64,000 nucleotides of DNA from Halobacteriales archaeon QS_4_69_34 (lineage in GTDB: Archaea > Halobacteriota > Halobacteria > Halobacteriales > Halococcaceae), in the NCBI GenBank assembly GCA_003021045.1, contig PXRN01000010.1, forward strand, positions 124,001 to 188,000, written 5' to 3'. This document shows, in pieces, positions 36,132 to 45,400 of this stretch (positions are counted from its first letter, which is position 1; each line of letters begins with the position of its first letter). Under the pieces are notes generated by a model. That model worked only from the letters and a program-made list of their open reading frames with translations. It was not told where the DNA came from and made no database searches. Position numbers and translations under genes: made by a program.

Positions 36132-36477
36132 GCCGGCGCTCCTCCAGACCGGCGTTCAGCGCCGCGCGCTCTCCGCGGGCGTGCTCGGCGAATCCCGAGT
36201 CCGCCCCGGCGAACGCGCCGAAGCCGTCGCGCCAGCTCGATCCGCCCCCGGCGTCGGGCGGCACCCACCACACCCGCGCTCGCCCGCCCACCTTTTTCGA
36301 GGCGACTCCACCGCCCTCGTCGAGTTCGCCGAGGCGGTCGAGCGCCGTCCGGCGCGAGCATCCGAGTGCGTCGGCTACCTCCGAAGCGGTGAGCGGCTCG
36401 GTCGGGTCCTCGCGCGCCGCGAACACGTCGAGGACGTCCTCCGGTGTCACCGACGGTGCGGGGCCCGGCTTCGCCAT
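36118..36477 (-). CDS. Winged-helix antitoxin-type partner of VapC
   Basis: 119 residues. The N-terminal HTH is PLTASEVADALGCSRRTALD followed by RLGELDEGGGVASKKVGGRA, then VWWVP and a basic C-terminal tail suited to binding the toxin. In haloarchaea such HTH proteins sit immediately upstream of PIN toxins, as here with a 14-nt overlap. The antitoxin appears intact while the toxin is frameshifted. ATG at 36477. Confidence 0.65.
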   Translation of the reverse strand: MAKPGPAPSVTPEDVLDVFAAREDPTEPLTASEVADALGCSRRTALDRLGELDEGGGVASKKVGGRARVWWVPPDAGGGSSWRDGFGAFAGADSGFAEHARGERAALNAGLEERRRDLS

Positions 36478-36683
36478 GTGCGACCCTACACGTGCGGGGG
36501 CTTAACCCTTCCTCCGTAGGCGACGATAAGACCGAACCGGCCGACACTGAAGCGAACGATAGACGTACTATCCATGCTCATGTGGGTACAGATAGGGACA
36601 GAACGGCGTCTATCGGGCGTGTTCATGGGGAGCGCGCCGGGTGCGAGCACACCCGACGCCACTTCCTCGGGGGAAAAGACAGC

Positions 36684-36840
36684 ATGACACACGACGACAC
36701 CGCCGGGCTTGAATCCGGCGACCGGGACGGCGACGCACCGACCGACAAGACCGCGCTCCGAGTGCGTTACGAGGCCTTCGGGTTCCGCGTTCCTGCGCCG
36801 GGGCGGGTCCGTGTCGAGAACGCCATCTACGGCGGGTTGA
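36684..36840 (+). pseudogene. N-terminal fragment of a SWIM zinc-finger protein
   Basis: From ATG 36684, after about 22 acidic residues, the frame reads RVRYEAFGFRVPAPGRVRVE then NAIYG, very like the start of haloarchaeal SWIM proteins (EAFEF-L-APG-IEVTNASYG). The SWIM motif CxC...CxH that should follow is absent and the frame drifts into unrelated sequence. Confidence 0.5.
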
Positions 36841-36859
36841 CTCTCGCGCTCCGGCCGGC

Positions 36860-37185
36860 CGCGGAGCAGTGCGCGGCAGCCTTCGATGCGGTGGTCTCGA
36901 GCGTCCCGCAGTCAGGACACTCCCAGCCGAGCACGTCGCCATCGACCTCGCCGGATCGGCGTCGCGTCCGCCGTCGGCGACGAGCGGACCGTCCTTTCCG
37001 TTACTACCGGGGGAGTCCTCGTGTCCGGCCAGCACGTCCTCGACGAGCCTCCGGTCGTCGCCGTCCGCGGGATCGACTCGGAGCCGACCGAGGACCACCG
37101 GGGCGCTCGCGTCGGGGTGACGCTCGACGAACGCCCCGATACGCTCGGAGGCCCGGGCGTCGTCGCTCCGACTCACGGCCGACAC
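36860..37185 (-). pseudogene. Decayed accessory gene with a zinc-ribbon piece
   Basis: From GTG 37185: MSAVSRSDDARASERIGAFV then ERHPDASAPVVLGRLRVDPADG and LVEDVLAGHEDS, a plausible folded start. After a frame change the strand reads VLGWECPDCGTLETTASKAA then AHC. No stop-free frame joins the two, so the gene looks broken. It is convergent with the SWIM fragment. The family is not identified. Confidence 0.35.
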
Positions 37186-37289
37186 CTCTCACCGCGGGCC
37201 GGACATCGTCGATCCCTGTCCTCGATGTAGCATCCACAGTAATCGCAGATCGGCGGCCGCAACGAGACGGCCCGGCTCGCTGCGACCAC
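37173..37289 (-). CDS. Putative small cysteine-rich protein
   Basis: 38 residues from GTG 37289 containing PPICDYCGCYIEDRDRRCPA then RGERCRP: five cysteines in a C-x2-C-x-C...C...C spacing that could bind zinc. It ends 13 nt inside the start of the next decayed gene, so the two may have been co-translated. It may be the remnant of a longer protein. Confidence 0.3.
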   Translation of the reverse strand: MVAASRAVSLRPPICDYCGCYIEDRDRRCPARGERCRP

Positions 37290-37355
37290 CCCCTGACCTG
37301 CCGATCAGGAGGATGTCTCTCAGCAGTGAAACGCCCGAAAACTGACTTAAGAGGA

Positions 37356-37430
37356 TGGGTTCGGGCAGATTTGAACTGCCGGCCTCCTCCATGTCAAGGA
37401 GGTGTCATAACCTGCCTAGACCACGAACCC
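37356..37430 (-). tRNA. tRNA-Val(GAC)
   Basis: Acceptor GGGTTCG/CGAACCC, anticodon stem CCTCC/GGAGG with loop TTGACAT giving anticodon GAC, T-arm GGCAG-TTCAAAT-CTGCC, discriminator A at 37356. No intron. Its 3' end faces the accessory block to the left, the usual polarity for an integration site. Confidence 0.95.
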
Positions 37431-37592
37431 GGGCTCGTACACGTCCGCTGGCCGTCTCCGCAATTGAACCTTTCGGAACGCACCCTCGGCGGAGCGCTGC
37501 TCCGGGTCTGTTCTGCGCTGTGACCGCTCCACGGCTCGCGGCAGTGCACTCGATTCGGGTCGTGTGGGTCCCTTCGAGCCGAGACGCGAACC

Positions 37593-37770
37593 GTGGCTGC
37601 CGATAGACACGAGAGACCGCCCCGCCCGCGACACACTGCAGACCGCCACCGCGCCAGGCCTCTCGCCGACCCGCGCCGCTCCGACCACCGCCCTGCAGCC
37701 GCGGCCCTCGCTCGCTCATCCCCCGCACGGGCGTTGCGCGCCGACGAGCGGCGTGCAGCGCACGCCGACG
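37593..37770 (+). repeat. Dispersed intergenic element, copy 5
   Basis: Head CTGCCGATAGACACGAGAGA then CCGCC, ACCGCCACCGCGCC, and a tail with CGCACGGGCGTTGCGCGCCG then GCGTGCAGCGCACGCCGAC, parallel to copy 1 (GCGTTGCGCACCGAGGACGG then CGCGCAGCCGCGCGCCGAC). It lies in the 481 bp gap between tRNA-Val and trpD, about 140 bp before trpD and co-oriented. Confidence 0.55.
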
Positions 37771-37853
37771 TACCACTCTCGATCGGCGTGCTCGGCGGTT
37801 CGACGGTGTCGCGACAGCCGGCCCCGGCGACGGCGCGGACGCGCGCCGACACG

Positions 37854-37888
37854 CTTAAGCCGATGTACTGGTTTGTGCATCGTAGCAC
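37854..37888 (+). promoter_or_regulatory. trpDFEG promoter with a dyad near the start site
   Basis: CTTAAG at 37854-37859 is a TATA-like element. About 20 nt on, GTGC (37875-37878) and GCAC (37885-37888) form a short dyad over the expected transcription start, preceded by TGTACT, which resembles the TGTACA box known for archaeal TrpY. Control by tryptophan is inferred only. Confidence 0.35.
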
Positions 37889-37911
37889 GAAATCGTCCAC
37901 AGGAAGTCACA

Positions 37912-39000
37912 ATGAGAGAGCACATCGAGGCCGTCGTCGACGGCGCGGACCTCTCCCAAGCGACGGCTCGCGCGGCCGCCACGGAGATCTTCGAGGGAGC
38001 CACGGAGGCACAGATCGGCGCGCTGCTCGCGGCGCTGCGCGCGAAGGGCGAGACCGAACGCGAGATCGCGGGGTTCGCCGAGGGAATGGGCGCGGCCGCG
38101 CGTACCATCGCGCCCGACCGTGCGCCCCTGGTCGACACCTGCGGGACGGGCGGCGACGGCCACGACACGATCAACGTCTCGACCACGGCTGCGGTCGTCG
38201 CCGCCGGCGCGGGCGTCACGGTGGCGAAACACGGCAACTACTCGGTCTCCTCGGCGTCGGGCAGCACCGACGTCCTCGAAGCACTCGGGATCGAGGTCGA
38301 GACCGACCCGCCGAGCGTCGAGCGGTCGATCGAACGGGAGGGGATCGGGTTCATGCACGCACCCGTCTTCCACCCGGCGATGAAGGCCGTCGTCGGCCCG
38401 CGCAAGGAACTCGGCGTGCGGACGATCTTCAACGTCCTTGGGCCGCTGACCAACCCCGCGGGCGCGGACGCACAGGTGGTCGGTGTCTACGATCCCGCGC
38501 TCGTCCCGGTGCTCGCGCGCGCACTCGCCCGGATGGACGTCGAGCGCGCGCTCGTCGTTCACGGCGCGGGCCTCGACGAGATCGGTCTCCACGGCGAGAC
38601 GACGGTCGCGGAGGTCGACGGCGAAGCGGTGACCGAGTACACCCTGGCCCCCGACGATCTCGGGCTTCCGTCCCATCCCGTCGAAGCCATCGCGGGCGGG
38701 ACACCGGCGGAGAACGCCACCGACCTCCGGGGAATCGTCGCGGGCGAGATCGAGGGGGCAAAGCGCGACGTCGTCCTCGCCAACGCCGGCGCGGCCGTCT
38801 ACGTCGCCGGCGTGGCCGACTCGATCGCGGGCGGCGTCGAGCGCGCCCGCGAGGCGATCGACGGTGGCGCGGCGAGCGAGACGCTGGCGGCGCTGACGGA
38901 CGTCGGCGAGAGCACGATGGGCGACGGCGGGACGGTCGAGGGCGAGCGGACGAGCGACGGGAGCGACGCGGCCGAGAGCCCGCTCGCGCACGAACCATGA
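37912..39000 (+). CDS. trpD: Anthranilate phosphoribosyltransferase
   Basis: 362 residues; transfers phosphoribose from PRPP to anthranilate. Glycine-rich PRPP site DTCGTGGDGHDTINVSTTAA, KHGNYSVSSASGSTDVLEAL, HPAMKAVVGPRKELGVRTIF and NVLGPLTNPAGA are all present. An acidic tail of about 30 residues ends the protein. First gene of the trpDFEG operon; the stop overlaps trpF (ATGA). Confidence 0.97.
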   Translation: MREHIEAVVDGADLSQATARAAATEIFEGATEAQIGALLAALRAKGETEREIAGFAEGMGAAARTIAPDRAPLVDTCGTGGDGHDTINVSTTAAVVAAGAGVTVAKHGNYSVSSASGSTDVLEALGIEVETDPPSVERSIEREGIGFMHAPVFHPAMKAVVGPRKELGVRTIFNVLGPLTNPAGADAQVVGVYDPALVPVLARALARMDVERALVVHGAGLDEIGLHGETTVAEVDGEAVTEYTLAPDDLGLPSHPVEAIAGGTPAENATDLRGIVAGEIEGAKRDVVLANAGAAVYVAGVADSIAGGVERAREAIDGGAASETLAALTDVGESTMGDGGTVEGERTSDGSDAAESPLAHEP

Positions 39001-39656
39001 CCCGGGCCAAGATCTGCGGGCTCACCAGTGTGGCCGACCGCGACGCGGCAGTCGCGGCGGGCGCGCATGCTCTGGGATTCGTCGTCGACGTCCCCGTCGA
39101 GACGCCCCGCGAGATCGCACCCTCGCGTGCCGCCGCGCTCGTCTCCGGCGTGCCACCGTTCGTGAGCACGGTCCTGGTGACGATGCCCGAGACGCCCGCA
39201 CGGGCGATCGAGCTGGTCGAGAGAGTGGACCCGGATGCGGTGCAGGCCCACGGCTCGCTCGCCCCCGACGAGCTCGAGACGCTCGCCGACGCGACCAGCG
39301 CGAGGGTGATCGCGACGGTCGACGCCGAGAGTACGGCCGACGAGACGGCGGACGTCGAGCGCTACGCTGCGGTCGCGGACGCACTGCTCGTCGACTCGAT
39401 GGGAAAGGGGGGTGCGGGCGGCACCGGTCGAACCCACGACTGGGAGCGCACGCGTGACGTCGTTCGGGGGGCCGACGCGCCCGTGATCCTCGCCGGCGGG
39501 CTCACGCCGGCGAACGTCGGTCGGGCCGTGCGGGCGGTCGAGCCGTTCGCCGTCGACGTCGCCAGCGGCGTCGAGCGCGACGGTGGCGAGAAGGATCACA
39601 CAGCCCTCGAAACGTTCGTCGAGCGCGCGACCGGCGCGCGGGCGGTTCGACCGTGA
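38997..39656 (+). CDS. trpF: Phosphoribosylanthranilate isomerase
   Basis: 219 residues, beta/alpha barrel. Catalytic Cys in AKICGLTSVADRDAAVAAGA, GFVVDVP, VQAHGS, LLVDSMGKGGAGGTGRTHDW and the phosphate-binding ILAGGLTPANVGRAV with VDVASGVE. Overlaps trpD by 4 nt and trpE by 4 nt. Confidence 0.95.
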   Translation: MTRAKICGLTSVADRDAAVAAGAHALGFVVDVPVETPREIAPSRAAALVSGVPPFVSTVLVTMPETPARAIELVERVDPDAVQAHGSLAPDELETLADATSARVIATVDAESTADETADVERYAAVADALLVDSMGKGGAGGTGRTHDWERTRDVVRGADAPVILAGGLTPANVGRAVRAVEPFAVDVASGVERDGGEKDHTALETFVERATGARAVRP

Positions 39657-41386
39657 CCGCCGAGGACGACCCGGCCCGGTCGAATCACGAGGGGGTCGCC
39701 CGCGGCTCGCTCGACGTCGACCGCGAGGCGTTCGTCGAGCGGGTCCACGAGGCCGACGCTGGGCGACCGGTCGTCGTCCGGGTGACCGCCGACCTCCCCG
39801 ACGTCGAGCCGCTCGCGGCCTACGCGGCGCTCGCGGACGCCTCGGATGCCGAGTACACCTTCTTGCTGGAGAGCGCGGAGAAGGTCGCCTCCAGCGATCC
39901 CGACGGCGCATTCGCGCCTACCCACGAGAACCGCCACGCGCGCTACTCGTTCGTGGGCTACGACCCGAGCGCGGTCGTCACGGTCGGACCCGACGGAACC
40001 GACGTCGACGTCCTCGACGCACGCTACGAGGGCCTCGTCGCACCCGGCGAGGGCGACGCGCTCGACGTTCTCCGGGGAGTGCTCCCGGACGCCGAGCTCG
40101 TCGGGTTCGGTGGTGGAGACCGCCAGCAGCTCGACGGCGGACTCGTCGGCTTTCTCGCCTACGACGCCGTCTACGACCTCCACCTCGGCGAGGTCGGCCT
40201 CGAACGTCCCGACTCGCCCGTGCCGGACGCCCAGTTCGTCCTGACCACCAGAACTGTGGTCTTCGACGACGTCGAGGGGGCGGTCTCGCTCGTCTGCACG
40301 CCCGTCCTCGACCCCGACGAGAAACCGGGTGCGGTCTACGACGAACTCGAACGCGAGGCCGGACGCGTCGCGTCGGTGCTCGCGACCACGGGGGACAAAC
40401 CGGAAGTCGACGGTGGGGCCACGACCGAGAGCGGTGAGTTTCGCCGGACGGACGCCCGGGCCGGTTCGCGCGAGGCCTACGAGGACGCCGTCCGCCGGGC
40501 GAAAGAGCACGTCCTCGACGGCGATATCTATCAGGGGGTGCTCTCGCGGGCGCGCGAGATCGAGGGTGAGGTCGACTCCCGGGAGCTGTACGCCGCGCTG
40601 CGCGCGGTGAACCCTTCGCCGTACATGTACCTCCTCGAGTACGGCGAGCGGTCGGTCGTCGGCGCGAGCCCGGAGACGCTCGTGTCCGTTCGAGGCGGAG
40701 AGGTCGTCTCGAACCCGCTCGCGGGCACCTGCCGACGGGGGGCGAGCCCGGTCGAGGATCGCCGGCTCGCGGGCGAGCTGCTCGCCGACGGAAAGGAGCG
40801 CGCCGAGCACACCATGCTCGTCGACCTCGCGCGCAACGACGTCCGCCGCGTGAGCGAACCCGGCTCCGTGCGCGTCGCGGAGTTCATGACCGTGCTCAAG
40901 TACTCCCACGTCCAGCACATCGAGTCCACGGTAACGGGCGAACTCGACCCGGCGTGTGATGCCTTCGACGCGACGCGGGCGGCCTTCCCGATGGGGACGC
41001 TCTCGGGGGCCCCGAAGATCCGCGCGATGGAGATCGTCGACGCCCTCGAAGCGTCCTCTCGGGGTCTCTACGGCGGCGGCGTCGGCTACTTCTCGTGGGA
41101 CGGCGACGCCGACCTGGCTATCGTCATCCGCACCGCGACGATCGACCACGGCGCTGGGATCGACCGCGGCGCTGGCGAACGGCGGACGGACGCGCTCGGG
41201 AGGAGTGGCGCGGACGACCGGATCGTCGTCCGCGCCGGCGCGGGGATCGTCGCCGACAGCGACCCGGCGAGCGAGTACGAGGAAACCGAGCAGAAGATGG
41301 AGGGCGTCCTCGGGGCGCTCGAACGGATCGAGCGCGAGCCCTCGACCGCGACAGGGGCCGAACCGACGCCCGGGGCGGAGCGATGA
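39653..41386 (+). CDS. trpE: Anthranilate synthase component I
   Basis: 577 residues from GTG 39653, which overlaps the trpF stop. Chorismate-using catalytic domain with LLEYGERSVVGASPETLVSV, PLAGTCRRG, ERAEHTMLVDLARNDVRRV, HIESTVTGEL and PMGTLSGAPKIRAMEIVD. The N-terminal tryptophan-binding element TFLLESAEK is present, so feedback inhibition by Trp is likely. An insert at about residues 505-520 is halophile-specific. Pairs with TrpG. Confidence 0.96.
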   Translation: MTAEDDPARSNHEGVARGSLDVDREAFVERVHEADAGRPVVVRVTADLPDVEPLAAYAALADASDAEYTFLLESAEKVASSDPDGAFAPTHENRHARYSFVGYDPSAVVTVGPDGTDVDVLDARYEGLVAPGEGDALDVLRGVLPDAELVGFGGGDRQQLDGGLVGFLAYDAVYDLHLGEVGLERPDSPVPDAQFVLTTRTVVFDDVEGAVSLVCTPVLDPDEKPGAVYDELEREAGRVASVLATTGDKPEVDGGATTESGEFRRTDARAGSREAYEDAVRRAKEHVLDGDIYQGVLSRAREIEGEVDSRELYAALRAVNPSPYMYLLEYGERSVVGASPETLVSVRGGEVVSNPLAGTCRRGASPVEDRRLAGELLADGKERAEHTMLVDLARNDVRRVSEPGSVRVAEFMTVLKYSHVQHIESTVTGELDPACDAFDATRAAFPMGTLSGAPKIRAMEIVDALEASSRGLYGGGVGYFSWDGDADLAIVIRTATIDHGAGIDRGAGERRTDALGRSGADDRIVVRAGAGIVADSDPASEYEETEQKMEGVLGALERIEREPSTATGAEPTPGAER

Positions 41387-42075
41387 GCACCGACGCCGAC
41401 GCCACGACGGCTACCGATACCGCGGCGGCCGCCGACGACGATGCTGCCACGGCCGACGCCGGTGGCGACGCCACGACGGCCCCCGACGCCGCCGGTCGGC
41501 GCGTGCTATTCGTCGACAACTTCGACTCGTTCACGTACAACCTCGTCGAGTACGTCAGCGCACACGTCGACTGCGAGGTCGTGCGCAACACGGCCTCGCT
41601 CGACGCGGTGCGTGCGGCCGAGCCCGACGCGATCGTGCTCAGCCCCGGCCCCGGCCACCCCGAAAACGAGCGCGACGTCGGGGTCACCAGCGACGTACTC
41701 CGGGAGGTGAGCAGGGAAGTGCCGACGCTCGGGGTCTGTCTCGGGCTGGAGGCGGCCGTCTACGAGTACGGGGGACGGGTCGGGCGTGCGCCCGAGCCCG
41801 TCCACGGCAAGGCCACGTCCATCGCCCACGACGGGCGGGGCGTCTTCGCGGGGCTCGATCAGGGCTTCCGGGGCGGGCGCTATCACTCGCTGATCGCGGC
41901 CGAGGTCCCCGAGTGCTTCGCGGTGACGGCGCGGACCGACGACGACGCGGAGCTGGTGATGGGCGTCCGCCACCGCGAGCATCCGATCGAGTGCGTCCAG
42001 TTCCACCCAGAGAGCGTGCTCACGGGCGTCGGCCGCGACGTGATCGCCAACTTCCTCGCCGACGTCGACCCGTGA
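41383..42075 (+). CDS. trpG: Anthranilate synthase component II (glutamine amidotransferase)
   Basis: 230 residues. A disordered Ala/Asp/Thr-rich N-terminus of about 38 residues precedes VLFVDNFDSFTYNLVEYV. Catalytic Cys in TLGVCLGLEAAVYE, His in IECVQFHPESVLT. The usual HQ after CLG is replaced by LE. Supplies ammonia to TrpE. Last gene of the operon; trpCBA is not in the window, as expected for haloarchaea where the two trp operons are apart. Confidence 0.96.
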   Translation: MSTDADATTATDTAAAADDDAATADAGGDATTAPDAAGRRVLFVDNFDSFTYNLVEYVSAHVDCEVVRNTASLDAVRAAEPDAIVLSPGPGHPENERDVGVTSDVLREVSREVPTLGVCLGLEAAVYEYGGRVGRAPEPVHGKATSIAHDGRGVFAGLDQGFRGGRYHSLIAAEVPECFAVTARTDDDAELVMGVRHREHPIECVQFHPESVLTGVGRDVIANFLADVDP

Positions 42076-42090
42076 GCGGCTTTCGCTCGC

Positions 42091-42133
42091 CGGACGATAC
42101 ATCCGGACGACAGAGAGATGGATTTATCGTCCG
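42091..42133 (+). terminator. Inverted repeat downstream of trpG
   Basis: CGGACGATA (42091-42099) and TATCGTCCG (42125-42133) are exact 9-bp complements separated by 25 nt, beginning 15 nt after the trpG stop. It could be a 3'-end stem-loop of the trp mRNA or an operator for the next gene. Confidence 0.35.
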
Positions 42134-42423
42134 ACAGTGTGTCCGAACCCCCTCTCGCTTCCGCTGGATTCCACACCGCAGTCGGCCGATTTCCGCGACA
42201 CCGAAACCACTTTCACCGCGGTTTGCCTACCGTTATGTGACTCTCGGTTCCACGTCGTGTTCGTACCGCCGCCCGCGAGGCCGACGATCGATCGGCTGCC
42301 GAACGTCGCGGACGACGAGAAACGGCAGCCCGACCGCCCGCTCGACACACCTATCATGAGAACGACCGTTCACCGCCCGTCACGCACCGTTCGCCGACAG
42401 ACCCGCCCCGTTCGGAGCGCGCC
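42134..42423. other. Leader/promoter region of the ribonucleotide reductase gene
   Basis: No coding content recognised. It contains comparatively AT-rich text near 42205-42245 (GAAACCACTTTCACCGCGG, CCGTTATGTGAC) that may be the promoter, which would give a long leader of about 180 nt. I do not recognise a cobalamin riboswitch. Confidence 0.3.
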
Positions 42424-45400
42424 ATGAGCCGGGCGGACGTCGACGCCGAGGCGGTCACGCTCCCGATCAAGCGCACCGACGGCGACACGCTCGAAGAGCG
42501 CCTGACCGACAACGCCTACCACAACATCCTTCCGGCGCGCTACCTCCGCAAGGACGCCGACGGCGAGCTGATCGAGACCCAAGAGGAGCTGTTCGAGCGC
42601 GTCGCGCACAACGTCGCGCTCGCCGAAGCCGTCTTCGAGGCCGAACAGGAAGGGACCGAGATCACCGTCACACCCGACCAGTTGAAGCCGAACCATCCCC
42701 GCCGCGACGAACTCGCCGCCGAGGTGTTCGGGAAGGGGACGACGGTCGAGAGCGACGTCGAGACGGCGCTCACCCAGCACAACGTCAGCAAGTTCGCTTA
42801 CGACACCGTCGTCCCGGAGCTTTCCGAGGAGGTTCGCGAGCACGTCGAGTCGGTCGCGGCCGAGTTTCAGGACGGGATGGAAAACCTGTCTTTCGTCCCG
42901 AATTCCCCGACGTTGATGAACGCCGGGAACGAGCTCCAGCAGCTCTCGGCCTGTTTCGTCGATTCTCCAGCGGACGACATGGACGACATCTACGACACGC
43001 TCCGGGAGGCCGCGCGGGTGATGCAGAGCGGCGGCGGTATGGGCTATGCGTTCTGGAAGCTCCGGCCTTACGGCGACACCGTAGGGTCGAGCGGCGGGAT
43101 CGCGTCAGGCCCGATAACATTCATGCGATCGTATGACTCGATGTGTGAAACGATCGCACAGGGCGGCACCCGGCGTGGCGCACAGATGGGCGTCATGCGC
43201 GTCACCCACCCCGACGTCATCCAGTTCGTCCACGCGAAAAACAAGGACGTCTCGCTGGCGCACTCCCTCCGACTCAACGATCCCGACGACTACACCCACA
43301 CCCGCTTTATCGACGCCTTGGAGGAGGCCCGCGACCTCATCGACGAGGAGGGGCGGGTCCCCGAACACCTCCGTAACGCCGTCGAGGGCCACCTCTCGAA
43401 CTTCAACATCTCCGTGGGCGTCACGAACGGCTTCATGGACGCCCTGAAAGCCGACGAGGAGTTCACGTTCACCAACCCCCGCACCGGAGAGCCCCACGTC
43501 GCCACCGAGGAAACGAAAGAGCTCTACGCGTGCTATGGACTCGGCGAGCACGTCGACGTGGGCGAGCCCCTCTCGATGCCCGCCGCCGCGCTCTGGGAGC
43601 ACATCGTCGACGGGGCCCACCAGAACGGCGAACCCGGAGTCATCTACCTCGAACGCGTCAACGAGGAACACTCCTTCGACGTCGAAGAACACCCCAACCA
43701 CGAGATTATCGCGACTAATCCCTGTGGTGAACAGCCGTTAGAGGAGTACGAGGCCTGCAATCTCGGGCACATCAACCTCTCGACGCTGGCCGCCACGGAC
43801 GCCCCGGACTGGCGGGTCTGGTCGGCACGCCACGCCGACGAGTACGGCTCCACGGAGACTGCCGTCGCGGCCTACCTCGAAGAAGCAATCGACGTCGAAG
43901 CGTTCGACCACCGCATCGAGTACGGGACGCGGTTCCTCGAAAACGTGGTGACGATGAGCGACTTCCCGGTCCCGGAGATCGAGCGCAAGGTCCGAGAGAT
44001 GCGCAAGATCGGGCTCGGGATCATGGGCCTCGCCCAGCTGTACGTCCAGCTCGGCGTCCGTTACGGGAGCGAGACGGGCAACGAGATCGCCCGCCAGCTG
44101 ATGACCCACATCAACCACGAGTCAAAGCGGGTCTCCCACGAACTCGCCGGCGAGCGCGGGAGCTTCGCCGACTGGGCGGACTCGAAGTACGCCGATCCCA
44201 CGCGATATCGCGAGTGGTTCGAGCGCCAGACCGGTCTCGACGCCGAGGAGTGGGCCGACGGCTTCCCCATCAGAAACCACAACACGACTACCATCGCCCC
44301 GACCGGGACCACTTCGATGGTTGGGAACACGACAGGTGGCTGTGAGCCCATCTACAACGTCGCCTACTACAAGAACGTCTCCGACGACGTGCAGGGCAAG
44401 GAGATGCTGGTGGAGTTCGACGACTACTTCCTGCGGGTGCTGGAGGCGAACGACGTCGACGTCGAGACCGTCAAGCAGGAGGCACAGGAGCAGATGAGGA
44501 GGAATGAATTCGACGGCGTCGAGGGGCTCTCGACGGTGCCCGACGCCATCGGCGAGCTGTTCGTCGTCACCGGCGACCTCTCGGGGATCGAGCACGCCGG
44601 CGTGCAGTGTGCCTGTCAGGCCGGCGTGGACTCCGCTATCTCCAAGACCTGTAACTTCCCCAACTCGGCGACCCGCGAGGACATGGACGAAGTGTACCGA
44701 TACATCTACGACAACGGCGGCAAGGGCGTCACCGTCTACCGCGACGGCACGCGCTCGAAGCAGGTTCTGACTACTCGTGCGGACAACGCCGAGTTCGCCG
44801 ACGAGGGCGAGGCCGCCGCGGTCATCGTCGAGCAGATCCAAGAGATGTTCGGCGGCATCGAGGGCTTTCTCGACAGCGATGACGTCCGCACGGCCATCGA
44901 CGCGGAGGTCGCCGCCGTCCTCGGGGGCGGCGAGCCGATCTACGCCGAGAAACAGCCCCGGCCCGACGTGCTCCACGGCGTCACCCAGCGCGTCGACACC
45001 GGGTACGGAAAGCTCTACGTGAACGTCAACGAGGACGAACAGGGACGACCGTTCGAGCTGTTCGCCAACATCGGCCATTCCGGCGGGTTCACCAACTCCT
45101 TCACCGAGGCACTGGCGAAGGTGATCTCCACCGCGCTGCGTTCTGGCGTCGATCCCGAGGAGATCGTCGACGAACTCGAAGGCACCCGGAGCCCGAAGGT
45201 CGCGTGGGACAAAGGCGAGCAGATCAACTCGATCCCCGACGCCATCGGCGTGGCGCTGCGCCGGTACCTCGACAGCGACGTCGAGCAGCGCTACCCCCAG
45301 CAACGGAACCTGACCGAGATCACCGAGGAGGGGGAGAGCGCCGGGTCGGAACCGGGGCCGGAGCCCGAGCCCGACGGCGGGACGACCACATGGGGGGGCG

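Noticed and set aside
36840-37523. Continuation of the SWIM-fragment frame across tRNA-Val
   Set aside because: No domain similarity after about 36840 and it reads through a tRNA gene.
42076-42423. Cobalamin riboswitch before the B12-dependent reductase
   Set aside because: I could not find the B12-box pattern; only a 9-bp inverted repeat near trpG is evident.
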